NCBI RefSeq assembly: GCF_005222955.1
Contig: NZ_LWUA01000278.1
Location: 1-64,000, forward strand
Direction of reading: 5' to 3'
Length of the DNA stretch: 64,000 nucleotides
DNA from: Blastococcus sp. CCUG 61487
GTDB lineage: Bacteria > Actinomycetota > Actinomycetes > Mycobacteriales > Geodermatophilaceae
The position numbers and the translations under genes were made by a program. The notes under the pieces are model-generated. The model was not told where the DNA came from. It saw only the letters and a list, made by a program, of their open reading frames with translations, and searched no databases. Shown here one piece after another: positions 9,064 through 18,198 of the stretch; the first letter of the stretch is position 1; each line of letters begins with the position of its first letter.

Positions 9064-9113
9064 CCGCCGTCGTGACCACTGCTCCGCCGACCTCCCGAGG
9101 GGACGAGTACTGA
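9060..9113 (+). CDS. 17-codon coupling ORF between sugB and sugC
   Basis: ATG at 9060 overlaps the sugB stop as ATGA. The frame encodes MTAVVTTAPPTSRGDEY and ends with TGA at 9111-9113, which itself overlaps the sugC ATG (TGATG). A purine-rich AAGGG precedes the start. The ORF is too short for a domain. The double overlap suggests it keeps ribosomes moving into sugC. Alternatively it is an incidental gap with a chance ORF. Confidence 0.4.
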   Translation: MTAVVTTAPPTSRGDEY

Positions 9114-10393
9114 TGGCCTCCATCGAGATGCGCAACATCGTCAAGAAGTACGGCGACGGGTTCCCGGCCGTGAACGACGTCAGCCTGGACATCGCCGACG
9201 GCGAGTTCATGATCCTCGTCGGCCCGTCCGGCTGCGGGAAGTCGACGCTGCTGCGGATGATCGTCGGCCTGGAGGACATCACCAGCGGCGACATGATCAT
9301 CGGCGGCAAGCGGGTCAACGACCTCGCCCCCCGCGACCGCAACCTGTCGATGGTCTTCCAGAACTACGCGCTCTACCCGCACATGACGGTGTTCGAGAAC
9401 ATCGCCTTCCCGCTGCGGCTGGCCAAGACGCCCGACGACGAGGTCAAGCGCCGCGTCCAGGAGGCCTCCGACGTCCTGGAGCTCGGCGAGCACCTGGAGC
9501 GCAAGCCGGCGAACCTCTCCGGTGGCCAGCGGCAGCGGGTGGCGATGGGCCGGGCGATCGTGCGCGACGCCGAGGCGTTCCTCTTCGACGAGCCGCTGTC
9601 CAACCTCGACGCGAAGCTGCGCGGGCAGATGCGCACCGAGATCTCGCGCCTGCAGCGCCGGCTGGGGATCACCACCGTCTACGTCACGCACGACCAGACC
9701 GAGGCGATGACCCTCGGCGACCGGGTCTGCGTGCTGCGCAAGGGGAAGATCCAGCAGGTCGCCTCCCCGCGCGAGCTCTACGAGCAGCCGGCCAACCTGT
9801 TCGTGGCCGGGTTCATCGGCTCGCCGCCGATGAACCTGCTCCCGGCGACGCTCGAGGGCAACGCGCTGACCACACGGTTCGGGAACATCGAGCTCGACGA
9901 GAAGCGGGTGGCCGCGGTCTCCGGCCACGACCTGCTCCTGGTCGGCATCCGGCCGGAGTACTTCGAGGACGCCTCGCTGGTCGACGAGGCCAAGCGCCCG
10001 GTCGGCTCGACGTTCACCGCCAAGGTCGACGTGACCGAGTGGCTGGGCGATTCCCAGTACGCCTACATCCCGTACGAGGCCCCGGAGTCCATCCAGGCCA
10101 AGCTGCGCGACCTCTCCCGCGAGCTCGACGCCGAGGAGCTCCGGACCCAGGCGATCGTCTCCATCGACTCGACCAGCCGGATCCGGGAGAGCCGCGAGGC
10201 CGAGTTCTGGCTGGACAGCCGCAAGGTGCACGTGTTCGACCCGGAGTCGGGGGAGAACCTGACCCGCGACGCCGAGGCGGGCGCCGAGCTCACGCGGATG
10301 GCCACGCAGGACCGGGAGGAGCAGCTCGAGGAGGTGCGCGGCGCGTCGGCCGGCGCCGGCCGGTCCGGCGGGGCCACCGCGGCCTCGGTCTGA
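9113..10393 (+). CDS. sugC: Trehalose-type ABC importer, ATPase
   Basis: This 426-residue UgpC/MsmK/SugC-type ATPase shows Walker A GPSGCGKST (about residue 37), Q-loop MVFQNYALYP, signature LSGGQRQR, Walker B AFLFDEP and H-loop VYVTHDQTEA. These are followed by TOBE/MOP domains and an unusually long Asp/Glu-rich tail (about residues 370-426). It powers the SugAB channel. AGGGGA sits about 12 nt before ATG 9113, within the end of the preceding 17-codon ORF. ATPases of this type are often shared by several sugar importers, so it may also serve systems elsewhere. Confidence 0.9.
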   Translation: MASIEMRNIVKKYGDGFPAVNDVSLDIADGEFMILVGPSGCGKSTLLRMIVGLEDITSGDMIIGGKRVNDLAPRDRNLSMVFQNYALYPHMTVFENIAFPLRLAKTPDDEVKRRVQEASDVLELGEHLERKPANLSGGQRQRVAMGRAIVRDAEAFLFDEPLSNLDAKLRGQMRTEISRLQRRLGITTVYVTHDQTEAMTLGDRVCVLRKGKIQQVASPRELYEQPANLFVAGFIGSPPMNLLPATLEGNALTTRFGNIELDEKRVAAVSGHDLLLVGIRPEYFEDASLVDEAKRPVGSTFTAKVDVTEWLGDSQYAYIPYEAPESIQAKLRDLSRELDAEELRTQAIVSIDSTSRIRESREAEFWLDSRKVHVFDPESGENLTRDAEAGAELTRMATQDREEQLEEVRGASAGAGRSGGATAASV

Positions 10394-10435
10394 GCCCGCT
10401 CCCGCGCGCGTCGTAGCCCCGGACGGGGCCGTCGC

Positions 10436-10441
10436 TATCGT
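10436..10441 (+). promoter_or_regulatory. -10 box TATCGT for lspA
   Basis: TATCGT predicts transcription starting at about 10447, just at the left edge of a long palindrome and 45 nt before the preferred lspA start. Confidence 0.4.
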
Positions 10442-10445
10442 CGGT

Positions 10446-10474
10446 GGCGGCGGCGCCGGACCGGCGCCGCCGCC
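10446..10474 (+). promoter_or_regulatory. 14-bp perfect palindrome in the lspA leader
   Basis: GGCGGCGGCGCCGG and CCGGCGCCGCCGCC flank a single A. As RNA it would form a very stable 5' hairpin just before the Shine-Dalgarno. It may also act as the terminator of the sug operon. Confidence 0.5.
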
Positions 10475-10491
10475 GAGCCGAGGAGCGTCCC

Positions 10492-11055
10492 CTGTCCGAA
10501 CACCACGAGTCCTCCGCCGGCGAGACCCCGGCGGTGAGCGGACGCCGGCCGCTCACCAGGCTGCTCCTGGCCCTCGCCGCGGCCGTGCTCGCGCTCGACC
10601 TGGCCACCAAGGTCGCGGTGGTCGCCACCGTGGAGCGCGGGGAGAACATCCGCCTCCTGGGCGGGGCGGTCTACCTCACCCACCTGCGCAACACCGGCGC
10701 GGCCTTCTCCTTCGCCGAGGGGTTCACGGTGGTCTTCACCGTGGTGGCGCTGGCGGTCGTCGTGGTCATCGTGCGGACTGCCCAGCGGCTGTTCTCGACC
10801 GCCTGGGCGGTGGCGCTCGGGCTGGTCCTGGGCGGTGCCATCGGCAACCTGATCGACCGGATCTTCCGCGAGCCGGGTTTCCTGCGCGGCGGCGTCGTCG
10901 ACTTCGTGTCGGTCTTCGGCCCCAACGGCGAGGTGTGGCCGGTCTTCAACGTGGCCGACTCCGCGATCGTCTGCGGCGGCCTGCTGGGGGCCTTCCTCGC
11001 GCTGCGCGGCATCGACTTCGACGGCAGCCGGGCCAGCGCGGACGACGCCCGATAG
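10492..11055 (+). CDS. lspA: Lipoprotein signal peptidase II
   Basis: LspA cleaves signal peptides of lipid-modified prolipoproteins in the membrane. Four hydrophobic segments are visible, and both catalytic aspartates are in place: GNLIDR in the third conserved block and NVADSAI near the end. The start is uncertain. CTG 10492 has an ideal AGGAG six nt upstream and gives 187 residues. GTG 10444 would place the leader palindrome inside the coding region as an Arg run. GTG 10534 starts just before the first membrane helix but has a weak ribosome site. The gene stands between the sug operon and the RluA-family gene; lspA-rluD order is common in Actinobacteria. Confidence 0.92.
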   Translation: MSEHHESSAGETPAVSGRRPLTRLLLALAAAVLALDLATKVAVVATVERGENIRLLGGAVYLTHLRNTGAAFSFAEGFTVVFTVVALAVVVVIVRTAQRLFSTAWAVALGLVLGGAIGNLIDRIFREPGFLRGGVVDFVSVFGPNGEVWPVFNVADSAIVCGGLLGAFLALRGIDFDGSRASADDAR

Positions 11056-11101
11056 CGACGGCTGCGGCTCCCCGCCCGTCGGGACCCGCACAATGGGGCC
11101 C

Positions 11102-12040
11102 GTGATGAGCTCTCCCGGGACGCACCGCGCCCTGCCGGTGCCCGACGGGCTCGAGGGGCAGCGGGTCGACCAGGCGCTCGCTCGGATGTTCGGGCTGACC
11201 CGCACCGCTGCCGCAGAGGTGGCCGACGCCGGCCACGTCGTCGTCGACGGCCGCGTGCGCGGCAAGGGCGACCGCGTCAGCGGAGGCAGCTGGCTCGAGG
11301 TCGAGCTCCCGCCGCCGCCGGGCGAGCCCGCACCGCCGCGGCCGGTCGAGGGCATGACGATCCTGCACGACGACGACGACCTCGTCGTCGTGGACAAGCC
11401 CGTGGGGGTGGCCGCCCACCCGAGTCCGGGCTGGGACGGCCCCACGGTGATCGGTGGGCTGGCGGCGGCGGGCTTCCGGGTCTCGACCTCCGGCGCCGCC
11501 GAACGGCAGGGGGTCGTGCACCGCCTGGACGCCGCCACGACGGGCGTGATGGTCGTGGCCAAGAGCGAACGCGCCTACACCGCGCTCAAGGCGGCGTTCA
11601 AGGAGCGGACCGTCGAGAAGGGCTACCACGCCCTGGTCCAGGGCCACCCCGATCCCTCGCGCGGCACGATCGACGCCCCGATCGACCGGCACCCGAGGCA
11701 CGACTGGCGCTTCGCGGTGGTGCAGGGCGGCCGCCCGTCCGTCACGCACTACGAGGTCGTGGAGGCGTTCCCGGCGGCCAGCCTCGTCGACATCCGGCTG
11801 GAGACCGGGCGCACCCACCAGATCCGCGTGCACTTCTCCGCCCTGCGCCACCCCTGCGTGGGCGACACCACCTACGGCGCCGACCCGACGCTGGCCGCCC
11901 GGCTCGGCGTCGCCCGCCAGTGGCTGCACGCGGTGCGGCTGGGGTTCGCGCACCCGGCGGACGGCCGGTGGGTGGAGTTCACCAGCGAGTACCCGCCCGA
12001 CCTCGCCGGCGCGCTGGCCGTCCTGCGCGCCGAGGCGTGA
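11102..12040 (+). CDS. RluA/RluD-family 23S rRNA pseudouridine synthase
   Basis: This 312-residue enzyme has an N-terminal S4 RNA-binding domain (about residues 15-70) and a RluA catalytic domain. The HRLDAATTG motif carries the nucleophilic aspartate, and [11 protein letters not shown] is the second family signature. Homologues next to lspA convert uridines of 23S rRNA (RluD type), but the exact target cannot be read here. GTG 11102 is 7 nt after a CACAAT -10-like box; ATG 11105 is the adjacent alternative and differs by one residue. Confidence 0.93.
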   Translation: MMSSPGTHRALPVPDGLEGQRVDQALARMFGLTRTAAAEVADAGHVVVDGRVRGKGDRVSGGSWLEVELPPPPGEPAPPRPVEGMTILHDDDDLVVVDKPVGVAAHPSPGWDGPTVIGGLAAAGFRVSTSGAAERQGVVHRLDAATTGVMVVAKSERAYTALKAAFKERTVEKGYHALVQGHPDPSRGTIDAPIDRHPRHDWRFAVVQGGRPSVTHYEVVEAFPAASLVDIRLETGRTHQIRVHFSALRHPCVGDTTYGADPTLAARLGVARQWLHAVRLGFAHPADGRWVEFTSEYPPDLAGALAVLRAEA

Positions 12041-12050
12041 CGCTGCTGCC

Positions 12051-12836
12051 GTGACCGCCCTGCCGGAGTCACTGGAGGCCTTCGGCCCGGCGGCCTTCGC
12101 CGCCGTCGTCGTCGCCGTGTACCTCATGGCGGGCGAGCCGGTCGCCGGGCACGTGCTGCACCGCCGCTTCGAGGGCCGGCTGCGCACCGATCCGGGGGCC
12201 CGCCGCTCCTTCTACGGCCGGCTGCTCGTCCTCGAGTGGGGCCTCGCGCTGCTGGCCCTGCTCGTCTGGCTCGGCGCGACCGACGTCGACGCGGCCGCCG
12301 TCGGCCTCACCTGGCCCACCTCGTGGCCGGAGCCGCTCACCGGGCTCGTGGTCCTGCTCGTGCTGGTCTTCGTCGTCGCCTCCACCCGGGCGCTGCGCGG
12401 CGGCGTGCTGCTGGAGGCCCCGCCGGCCCGCCGCCCACCGACCCGGGGGCGGCACGCCGAGCCCTCCGGGCACTCGACCCTGGCGCTGCTGCCCCGGACG
12501 CCGGGGGAGCGGCGGCTGTTCACCGTCGTCGGCATCACCGCGGGGGTCTGCGAGGAGTGGCTCTACCGCGGGTTCTTCCTCGCCGTGGTGGCGGCGGTCG
12601 CCGGAGGGTTGCCGGCCTGGGCACTCGTCGCCGTGGCCGCGGTGGCCTTCGGGCTGGCGCACGCCTACCAGGGCCGGGCCGGCGTCGTCCTCACCGGCGT
12701 CCTCGGCGGTGTGATGGCCGCGCTCTACCTGGACACCGGCTCGCTGCTGCTGCCCGTGCTGCTGCACGCCGCCATCGACCTGCGCTTCCTGCTGGTGCCC
12801 ACGCGCGTGCTGCCCGACGGGCGGCCGGCGTGGTGA
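12051..12836 (+). CDS. CPBP family intramembrane metalloprotease
   Basis: This 261-residue polytopic membrane protein carries the three CPBP (Abi/CAAX protease-like) motifs: EEWLYR (Glu168, Glu169, Arg173), FGLAHAYQG (His204) and the final HAAID (His239). These residues bind the metal in the Rce1 branch. A Pro/Arg-rich cytoplasmic loop (about 122-153) precedes the catalytic bundle. Bacterial members act in self-immunity, peptide maturation or regulated proteolysis; no peptide gene is adjacent, so the substrate is unknown. The GTG start lies 10 nt after the pseudouridine synthase. The downstream GNAT overlaps as GTGA. Confidence 0.88.
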   Translation: MTALPESLEAFGPAAFAAVVVAVYLMAGEPVAGHVLHRRFEGRLRTDPGARRSFYGRLLVLEWGLALLALLVWLGATDVDAAAVGLTWPTSWPEPLTGLVVLLVLVFVVASTRALRGGVLLEAPPARRPPTRGRHAEPSGHSTLALLPRTPGERRLFTVVGITAGVCEEWLYRGFFLAVVAAVAGGLPAWALVAVAAVAFGLAHAYQGRAGVVLTGVLGGVMAALYLDTGSLLLPVLLHAAIDLRFLLVPTRVLPDGRPAW

Positions 12837-13300
12837 GCGCGCGGGTGGCGACGGCGGCGGACTGGCCGGAGGTCGTCGACCTGCGCACCCGCGTCTTCGT
12901 GCACGAGCAGGGCGTGCCGCCCGAGATCGAGCAGGACGAGCGCGACGCCGCGGCCGTGCACGCCCTCGCCCGGGACGACGACGGCCGGGTGGTCGCCACC
13001 GGGCGGCTGCTGCTGCCCGGCGACGGCGGGACGACGGCGTCGCTCGGTCGGATGGCCACCGACGCGCGCGTGCGCGGCCGCGGGTTCGGCGCCAAGGTGC
13101 TGGCCGAGCTGCACCGGCAGGCGCGGCTGCGCGGCGTCGAGGTCGTCGAGCTGCACGCGCAGGTCACCGCCCGGCGGTTCTACGAGCGGGCCGGCTACGC
13201 GGCCGTGGGGGAGGAGTACGAGGAGGCCGGCATCCGGCACGTGACCATGCGGCGGCGCCTCGGCTGTGAGCAGACACGTCCTGTCAGACCCTCGGCGTAG
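12833..13300 (+). CDS. GNAT family N-acetyltransferase (ElaA-like)
   Basis: This 155-residue acetyltransferase starts with GTG overlapping the CPBP stop. The N-terminal segment VDLRTRVFVHEQGVP is characteristic of the ElaA/YjcF-like group. The acetyl-CoA pyrophosphate loop is seen in RGRGFGAKVL, and the late RRFYERAGYAAVGEEY is the GNAT motif B region. The acceptor substrate cannot be deduced. The tight overlap implies co-expression with the membrane protease. Confidence 0.85.
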   Translation: MSARVATAADWPEVVDLRTRVFVHEQGVPPEIEQDERDAAAVHALARDDDGRVVATGRLLLPGDGGTTASLGRMATDARVRGRGFGAKVLAELHRQARLRGVEVVELHAQVTARRFYERAGYAAVGEEYEEAGIRHVTMRRRLGCEQTRPVRPSA

Positions 13301-13433
13301 ACACGAACCAGTGCGAGGATCGAGGCAACTCCGCAGGACCCGCTTCGGTACCCGCACCACCGGTCTTCCCCGCCGGTCGCAGGCCGGTCCTCGCCGGCCG
13401 GCACGCACGACCAGTTGAGGAGCTCGACCACCC

Positions 13434-16400
13434 GTGAGCAGCAGTTCGTCCTTCGCGCACCTCCACGTGCACACCGAGTACTCGATGCTCGACGGTGCCG
13501 CGAAGCTGCCCGAGGTGACGAAGGCGGCCGCCGAGCAGGGGATGCCGGCGCTGGCGATGACCGACCACGGCAACGTCTTCGGCGCCTACGACTTCTACAA
13601 GCAGGCGTCGGCGGCCGGCGTGAAGCCGATCATCGGCATGGAGGGCTACTACACCCCGGGCTCGCGCTTCGACCGCGCCCCGTTCGACTTCGGCGACAAC
13701 CTGCTCGACGAGGAGGGCGACGGCGGCTCCAACCGCGGCAAGGCGGCCTACACGCACATGACGCTGCTGGCCCGCACGACCGAGGGGATGCACAACCTCT
13801 TCCGCATCTCCTCGCTGGCCAGCCTCGAGGGCCAGTACCGCAAGCCGCGCTTCGACCGCGACCTGCTGGAGCGCTACGGCAAGGGCCTGATCGCCACCAC
13901 CGGCTGCCCGTCGGGCGAGGTGAACATGTGGCTGCGCGCCGGCAAGGAGGACAGGGCGCGCCAGGCGGCGGCGGACTTCCAAGACATCTTCGGGCGGGAG
14001 AACTTCTACGCCGAGCTGATGGACCACGGGCTGGCGATCGAGCAGAAGACCCGTCCCGCGCTGCTGGGCATCGCGAAGGATCTCGGCATCCCGCTGCTGG
14101 CGACCAACGACCTGCACTACACGCACAAGGAGGACGCCGACGCCCACGACGCCCTGCTCTGCATCCAGACCGGGTCGCGGCTCAACGAGCCGAACCGCTT
14201 CAAGTTCAACGGCGACGGCTACTACCTGAAGAGCGCCGCGGAGATGCGGGCCCTGTTCCCCGGCGAGCTGCAGGTGGCCTGCGACAACACCCTGCTGGTC
14301 GCCGAGCAGTGCGAGGTCACCTTCACCGAGGGCGCCGACCTCATGCCGCGCTTCCCGCTGCCGCCGGGCGAGGACGAGACGTCCTGGTTCATCAAGGAGG
14401 TCGAGCGCGGGCTGCACAAGCGCTACCCGAACGGCATCCCCGACCACGTGCGCAAGCAGGCGGACTACGAGGTCGGGATCATCTGCCAGATGGGTTTCCC
14501 GGGGTACTTCCTCGTGGTCGCCGACTTCATCAACTGGGCCAAGGACAACGGGATCCGGGTCGGTCCCGGTCGTGGGTCGGCCGCCGGCTCGCTCGCCGCG
14601 TACGCGATGGGCATCACCGACCTCGACCCGCTGCAGCACGGGTTGATCTTCGAGCGATTCCTCAACCCCGAGCGCGTCTCCATGCCCGACGTCGACATCG
14701 ACTTCGACGACCGCCGCCGCGGTGAGGTCATCCGCTACGTGTCGGAGAAGTACGGCGAGGAACGGGTCAGCCAGATCGTCACCTACGGGACGATCAAGGC
14801 CAAGGCCGCGATCAAGGACGCCGCCCGCGTGCTCGACCGCCCCTACTCGGTCGGCGACGAGCTGACCAAGCTCATGCCGCCGGACGTGATGGGCAAGGGC
14901 ATCCCGCTGTCGGGCGTCTTCGACCCGTCGCACCCGCGGTACAAGGAGGCCACGGAGTTCCGGGCCCGCTACGAGTCCGACCCGGGAGCGGCCGAGGTCG
15001 TCGACCAGGCGAAGAAGCTCGAGGGCCTGAAGCGCCAGTGGGGCGTGCACGCCGCCGGGGTGATCATCGGCCGCTACCCGCTGATCGACTCGATCCCGAT
15101 CATGCGCCGCGAGGCCGACGGGGCGGTCATCACGCAGTTCGACTACCCGACCTGCGAGACGCTCGGCCTGCTCAAGATGGACTTCCTGGGCCTACGCAAC
15201 CTCACCGTCATCGATGACGCGCTGCGTAACATCGTGGCCAACGGCAAGGAGCCGGTGGACCTGGATGAGATCAGCAAGGACCTGACCGACAAGGCCACCT
15301 ACGAGCTCCTCTCGCGCGGGGACACGCTCGGCGTCTTCCAGTTCGACGGCGGGCCGATGCGCTCGCTGCTGCGGCTCATGCGGCCGGACAACTTCGAGGA
15401 CATCTCCGCCGTCGGCGCGCTCTACCGCCCGGGCCCGATGGGCGCGAACTCGCACACCAACTACGCGCTGCGCAAGAACGGCCAGCAGGAGATCACGCCG
15501 ATCCACCCGGAGCTGGCCGAGCCGCTGGAGGAGATCCTCGGCCAGACCTACGGCCTGATCGTCTACCAGGAGCAGGTCATGGCGATCGCGCAGAAGGTCG
15601 CCGGGTACTCGCTCGGCAAGGCCGACCTGCTGCGCCGCGCGATGGGCAAGAAGAAGAAGTCGGTGCTGGACGCCGAGTTCGTCGGCTTCGAGGCCGGGAT
15701 GAAGGCCAACGGCTTCTCCGACGCGGCGATCAAGACGCTGTGGGACATCCTCGTCCCGTTCGCCGACTACGCGTTCAACAAGGCGCACTCGGCGGCCTAC
15801 GGGCTGATCTCCTACTGGACCGCCTACCTCAAGGCCAACTACCCGGCCGAGTACATGGCGGGGCTGCTCACCAGCGTCCAGGACGACAAGGACCGCCGGC
15901 CGGTCTACCTGGCCGAGTGCCGCCGGATGGGCATCAAGGTGCTCCCACCGGACGTCAACGAGTCCTCCTGGGACTTCACCGCCGTCGGCAACGACATCCG
16001 CTTCGGCCTGGCGTCGGTGCGCAACGTGGGGCACAACGTCGTGGACTCGATCGTGAAGGCGCGCGAGGAGAAGGGCGCCTACAAGGACTTCGCCGACTTC
16101 ATGAAGAAGATCGACACGGTGGCCTGCAACAAGAAGGTCATCGAGTCCCTCGCGAAGGCCGGCGCGTTCGACTCCCTCGGCCACTCCCGGCAGGGCATCG
16201 TCGCCATCCACGCGCAGGCCGTCGACTCCGCGATGGGGCTCAAGCGCAAGGAGGCCGAGGGGCAGTTCGACCTGTTCGGCAGCTTCGGCGGCGACGGGGA
16301 CGGCGCAGCCGACGACCCGTTCGGCAACGCCCTGGACATCGTCATCCCGACGGCCGACTGGTCCAAGAGCGAGCGGCTGGTCTTCGAGCGCGACATGCTC

Positions 16401-16997
16401 GGGCTGTACGTCTCCGACCACCCGCTGCACGGCGTCGAGCACGTCCTGGCCGCCAACGCCGACACCCCGATCGCGGAGATCAACGCCGGCGGCGTCGAGG
16501 ACGGCGCCAACGTGACGATCGCCGGCATCCTCACCTCGGTCGCCCCGCGCACCAACAAGCAGGGCGCGCCGTGGGCGATCGCGACGCTGGAGGACCTGGA
16601 GTCCGGCATCGAGGTGCTGTTCTTCCCGAAGACCTGGGCCGAGGTGTCCGAGAAGGTCGTCCGGGACCAGATCGTCGTCGTGAAGGGCCGGATCAGCCGG
16701 CGGGACGACCAGCCCTCGCTGTTCGGCTCCGAGGTGATCATCCCCGAGCTCACCGAGGGTCCCCGCGGCCCGGTGCTGGTGTCCATGGCCGCGGCCCGCT
16801 GCACCCCGCCGGTGGTGGAGCGGCTCCGTGAGGTGCTCGGCAGCCACCCCGGCACGACCGAGGTGCAGCTCAAGCTGGTCAACGGCAGCCGCGAGACGGT
16901 GCTGCGGCTGGACCAGGGGCTGCGGGTCCGGCCCAGCACGGCCCTGATGGGCGACATCAAGGCGCTGCTGGGACCGACCAGCGTCGCGCTGCTGTGA
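13434..16997 (+). CDS. dnaE: DNA polymerase III alpha subunit
   Basis: The replicative polymerase catalytic subunit has 1187 residues, the normal length. It starts with the PHP domain (FAHLHVHTEYS, MTDHGNVFG) and has the polymerase active-site acidic motif in MPDVDIDFDD (about residue 420). A helix-hairpin-helix region and an OB-fold (about 1030-1110, GANVTIAGILTSV) precede the C-terminal tau-binding tail. GTG 13434 is preceded by GAGGAG. The 133-bp upstream gap (13301-13433) shows no clear -10 box to me and no LexA-type operator. Confidence 0.98.
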   Translation: MSSSSSFAHLHVHTEYSMLDGAAKLPEVTKAAAEQGMPALAMTDHGNVFGAYDFYKQASAAGVKPIIGMEGYYTPGSRFDRAPFDFGDNLLDEEGDGGSNRGKAAYTHMTLLARTTEGMHNLFRISSLASLEGQYRKPRFDRDLLERYGKGLIATTGCPSGEVNMWLRAGKEDRARQAAADFQDIFGRENFYAELMDHGLAIEQKTRPALLGIAKDLGIPLLATNDLHYTHKEDADAHDALLCIQTGSRLNEPNRFKFNGDGYYLKSAAEMRALFPGELQVACDNTLLVAEQCEVTFTEGADLMPRFPLPPGEDETSWFIKEVERGLHKRYPNGIPDHVRKQADYEVGIICQMGFPGYFLVVADFINWAKDNGIRVGPGRGSAAGSLAAYAMGITDLDPLQHGLIFERFLNPERVSMPDVDIDFDDRRRGEVIRYVSEKYGEERVSQIVTYGTIKAKAAIKDAARVLDRPYSVGDELTKLMPPDVMGKGIPLSGVFDPSHPRYKEATEFRARYESDPGAAEVVDQAKKLEGLKRQWGVHAAGVIIGRYPLIDSIPIMRREADGAVITQFDYPTCETLGLLKMDFLGLRNLTVIDDALRNIVANGKEPVDLDEISKDLTDKATYELLSRGDTLGVFQFDGGPMRSLLRLMRPDNFEDISAVGALYRPGPMGANSHTNYALRKNGQQEITPIHPELAEPLEEILGQTYGLIVYQEQVMAIAQKVAGYSLGKADLLRRAMGKKKKSVLDAEFVGFEAGMKANGFSDAAIKTLWDILVPFADYAFNKAHSAAYGLISYWTAYLKANYPAEYMAGLLTSVQDDKDRRPVYLAECRRMGIKVLPPDVNESSWDFTAVGNDIRFGLASVRNVGHNVVDSIVKAREEKGAYKDFADFMKKIDTVACNKKVIESLAKAGAFDSLGHSRQGIVAIHAQAVDSAMGLKRKEAEGQFDLFGSFGGDGDGAADDPFGNALDIVIPTADWSKSERLVFERDMLGLYVSDHPLHGVEHVLAANADTPIAEINAGGVEDGANVTIAGILTSVAPRTNKQGAPWAIATLEDLESGIEVLFFPKTWAEVSEKVVRDQIVVVKGRISRRDDQPSLFGSEVIIPELTEGPRGPVLVSMAAARCTPPVVERLREVLGSHPGTTEVQLKLVNGSRETVLRLDQGLRVRPSTALMGDIKALLGPTSVALL

Positions 16998-17073
16998 CGG
17001 ACCGACCCCTGCCCCCTGTCGCGCGCGAGTCCGCGGCAGGTCCCGGCAGCGGGACATGCGGTTCACTGGGGCG

Positions 17074-17721
17074 GTGAGCACGCCACCCGTCGCGCCCGAT
17101 CGTGCCCCGGACGCGACGCCTCTCCTGCCGGCACCGGCCGACAGGTGGTGCGGTCGGGCAGAGCTGCGGGCCGACCTGCCGCGGGCAGCGTGGCTGGCCC
17201 TCGGCCTGGCCGTCGCCGGCGTCCCGGCAGGGTTGCTCTGGTGGGCCATCGCCCCGCGGGCGGACTTCCGGATCACCGAGGACGGGCCGGCGGTGATCGG
17301 GACGCCGTCGGTCGAGGTGCAGATGGCCGGCGACGGCATCTTCGTGCTGGTCCTCGCCGGGGTGGGGGTGCTGGCCGGCCTGGTCGCCTGGGCCGTGCGC
17401 CGCGCCCGGGGCGTCACGATCCTCGCCGGGCTCGCCGTCGGCACCCTCCTGACCGGTCTGGTCGCCTGGGGCGTCGGGACGCTCCTGGGACGCGGCCCCT
17501 CGGAGGCCGAGCTCGCCGAGGTGGGCGCGGTGGTCACCACCCCGCTCGGGCTGGACTCCGTCGCCGCGCTCGCGGTGGCGCCGTTCGTGGCGCTGCTGGT
17601 GTACCTGCTCGGCGTGATCCTCAACGCCGAGGACGGGCTGGGGCGGACCGAACCCGGACCCGTGCCGCCGCCGGCCCCGCCGCCCGAGGTCCCGGCGTCG
17701 CTCCCGCCCGCTGCTCCCTGA
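17074..17721 (+). CDS. DUF2567-like membrane protein
   Basis: This protein of about 215 residues has an N-terminal proline-rich cytoplasmic segment, a first membrane helix (ALGLAVAGVPAGLLWWAIAP), a short extracytoplasmic stretch and then three more helices before a Pro-rich tail. The topology and the APRADF segment resemble DUF2567 proteins of mycobacteria and relatives. The function is unknown. GTG 17074 lies 6 nt after a weak TTCACT box; ATG 17056 would add six residues. It stands alone between dnaE and a VOC gene. Confidence 0.75.
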   Translation: MSTPPVAPDRAPDATPLLPAPADRWCGRAELRADLPRAAWLALGLAVAGVPAGLLWWAIAPRADFRITEDGPAVIGTPSVEVQMAGDGIFVLVLAGVGVLAGLVAWAVRRARGVTILAGLAVGTLLTGLVAWGVGTLLGRGPSEAELAEVGAVVTTPLGLDSVAALAVAPFVALLVYLLGVILNAEDGLGRTEPGPVPPPAPPPEVPASLPPAAP

Positions 17722-17778
17722 GGCCGGAGCGGGCGGACGACGGGCCCCCGGGCAAGGCTGCCGTGCCACGATCCGGCG

Positions 17779-18186
17779 ATGACGTCCTTCGTGTCGCACA
17801 CCAGCATCGACTGCGCCGACGCGTACGGCCTGTCCCGCTGGTGGCAGGCCGTCCTCGACTACGTCGAGGACCCGGACGACCCGAACGAGCCCGGGCACGA
17901 GGAGTGCCCGATCAGCTCGCGCGACGGGGCGCACCGGCTGCTGTTCATCGAGGTGCCCGGGGCCAAGCAGGTCAAGAACCGGGTGCACCTCGACCTGCGA
18001 CCGCGCGATGGGTCGCGGGACGACGAGTTCGCGCGCCTCCTCGCCCTCGGCGCGACCACGCTCGCCGACCGCCGCAACCCCGACGGCACCGGCTGGGTCG
18101 TACTGGCCGATCCCGAAGGCAACGAGTTCTGCATCCTGCGCAGCGAGGCGGAGCTCGCCGGGAGGCGCGAGCCTGACGCGGGGTGA
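17779..18186 (+). CDS. VOC family (glyoxalase-like) protein
   Basis: This 135-residue single-domain protein has the vicinal-oxygen-chelate fold pattern (beta-alpha-beta-beta-beta repeats). A conserved end block reads VVLADPEGNEFCIL, and an internal KNRVHLDLRP strand offers a candidate metal-binding histidine. The close-to-DUF4240/glyoxalase-like subgroup has no fixed substrate, so I name only the family. ATG is 6 nt after CACGAT. The gene converges with the next one, with only 12 nt between stops. Confidence 0.85.
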   Translation: MTSFVSHTSIDCADAYGLSRWWQAVLDYVEDPDDPNEPGHEECPISSRDGAHRLLFIEVPGAKQVKNRVHLDLRPRDGSRDDEFARLLALGATTLADRRNPDGTGWVVLADPEGNEFCILRSEAELAGRREPDAG

Positions 18187-18198
18187 ACGCGCGTCGGG

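Noticed and set aside
10444-10491. LspA N-terminus with an Arg run from GTG 10444
   Set aside because: The segment encodes the palindrome, lies before the predicted transcription start and has no ribosome site.
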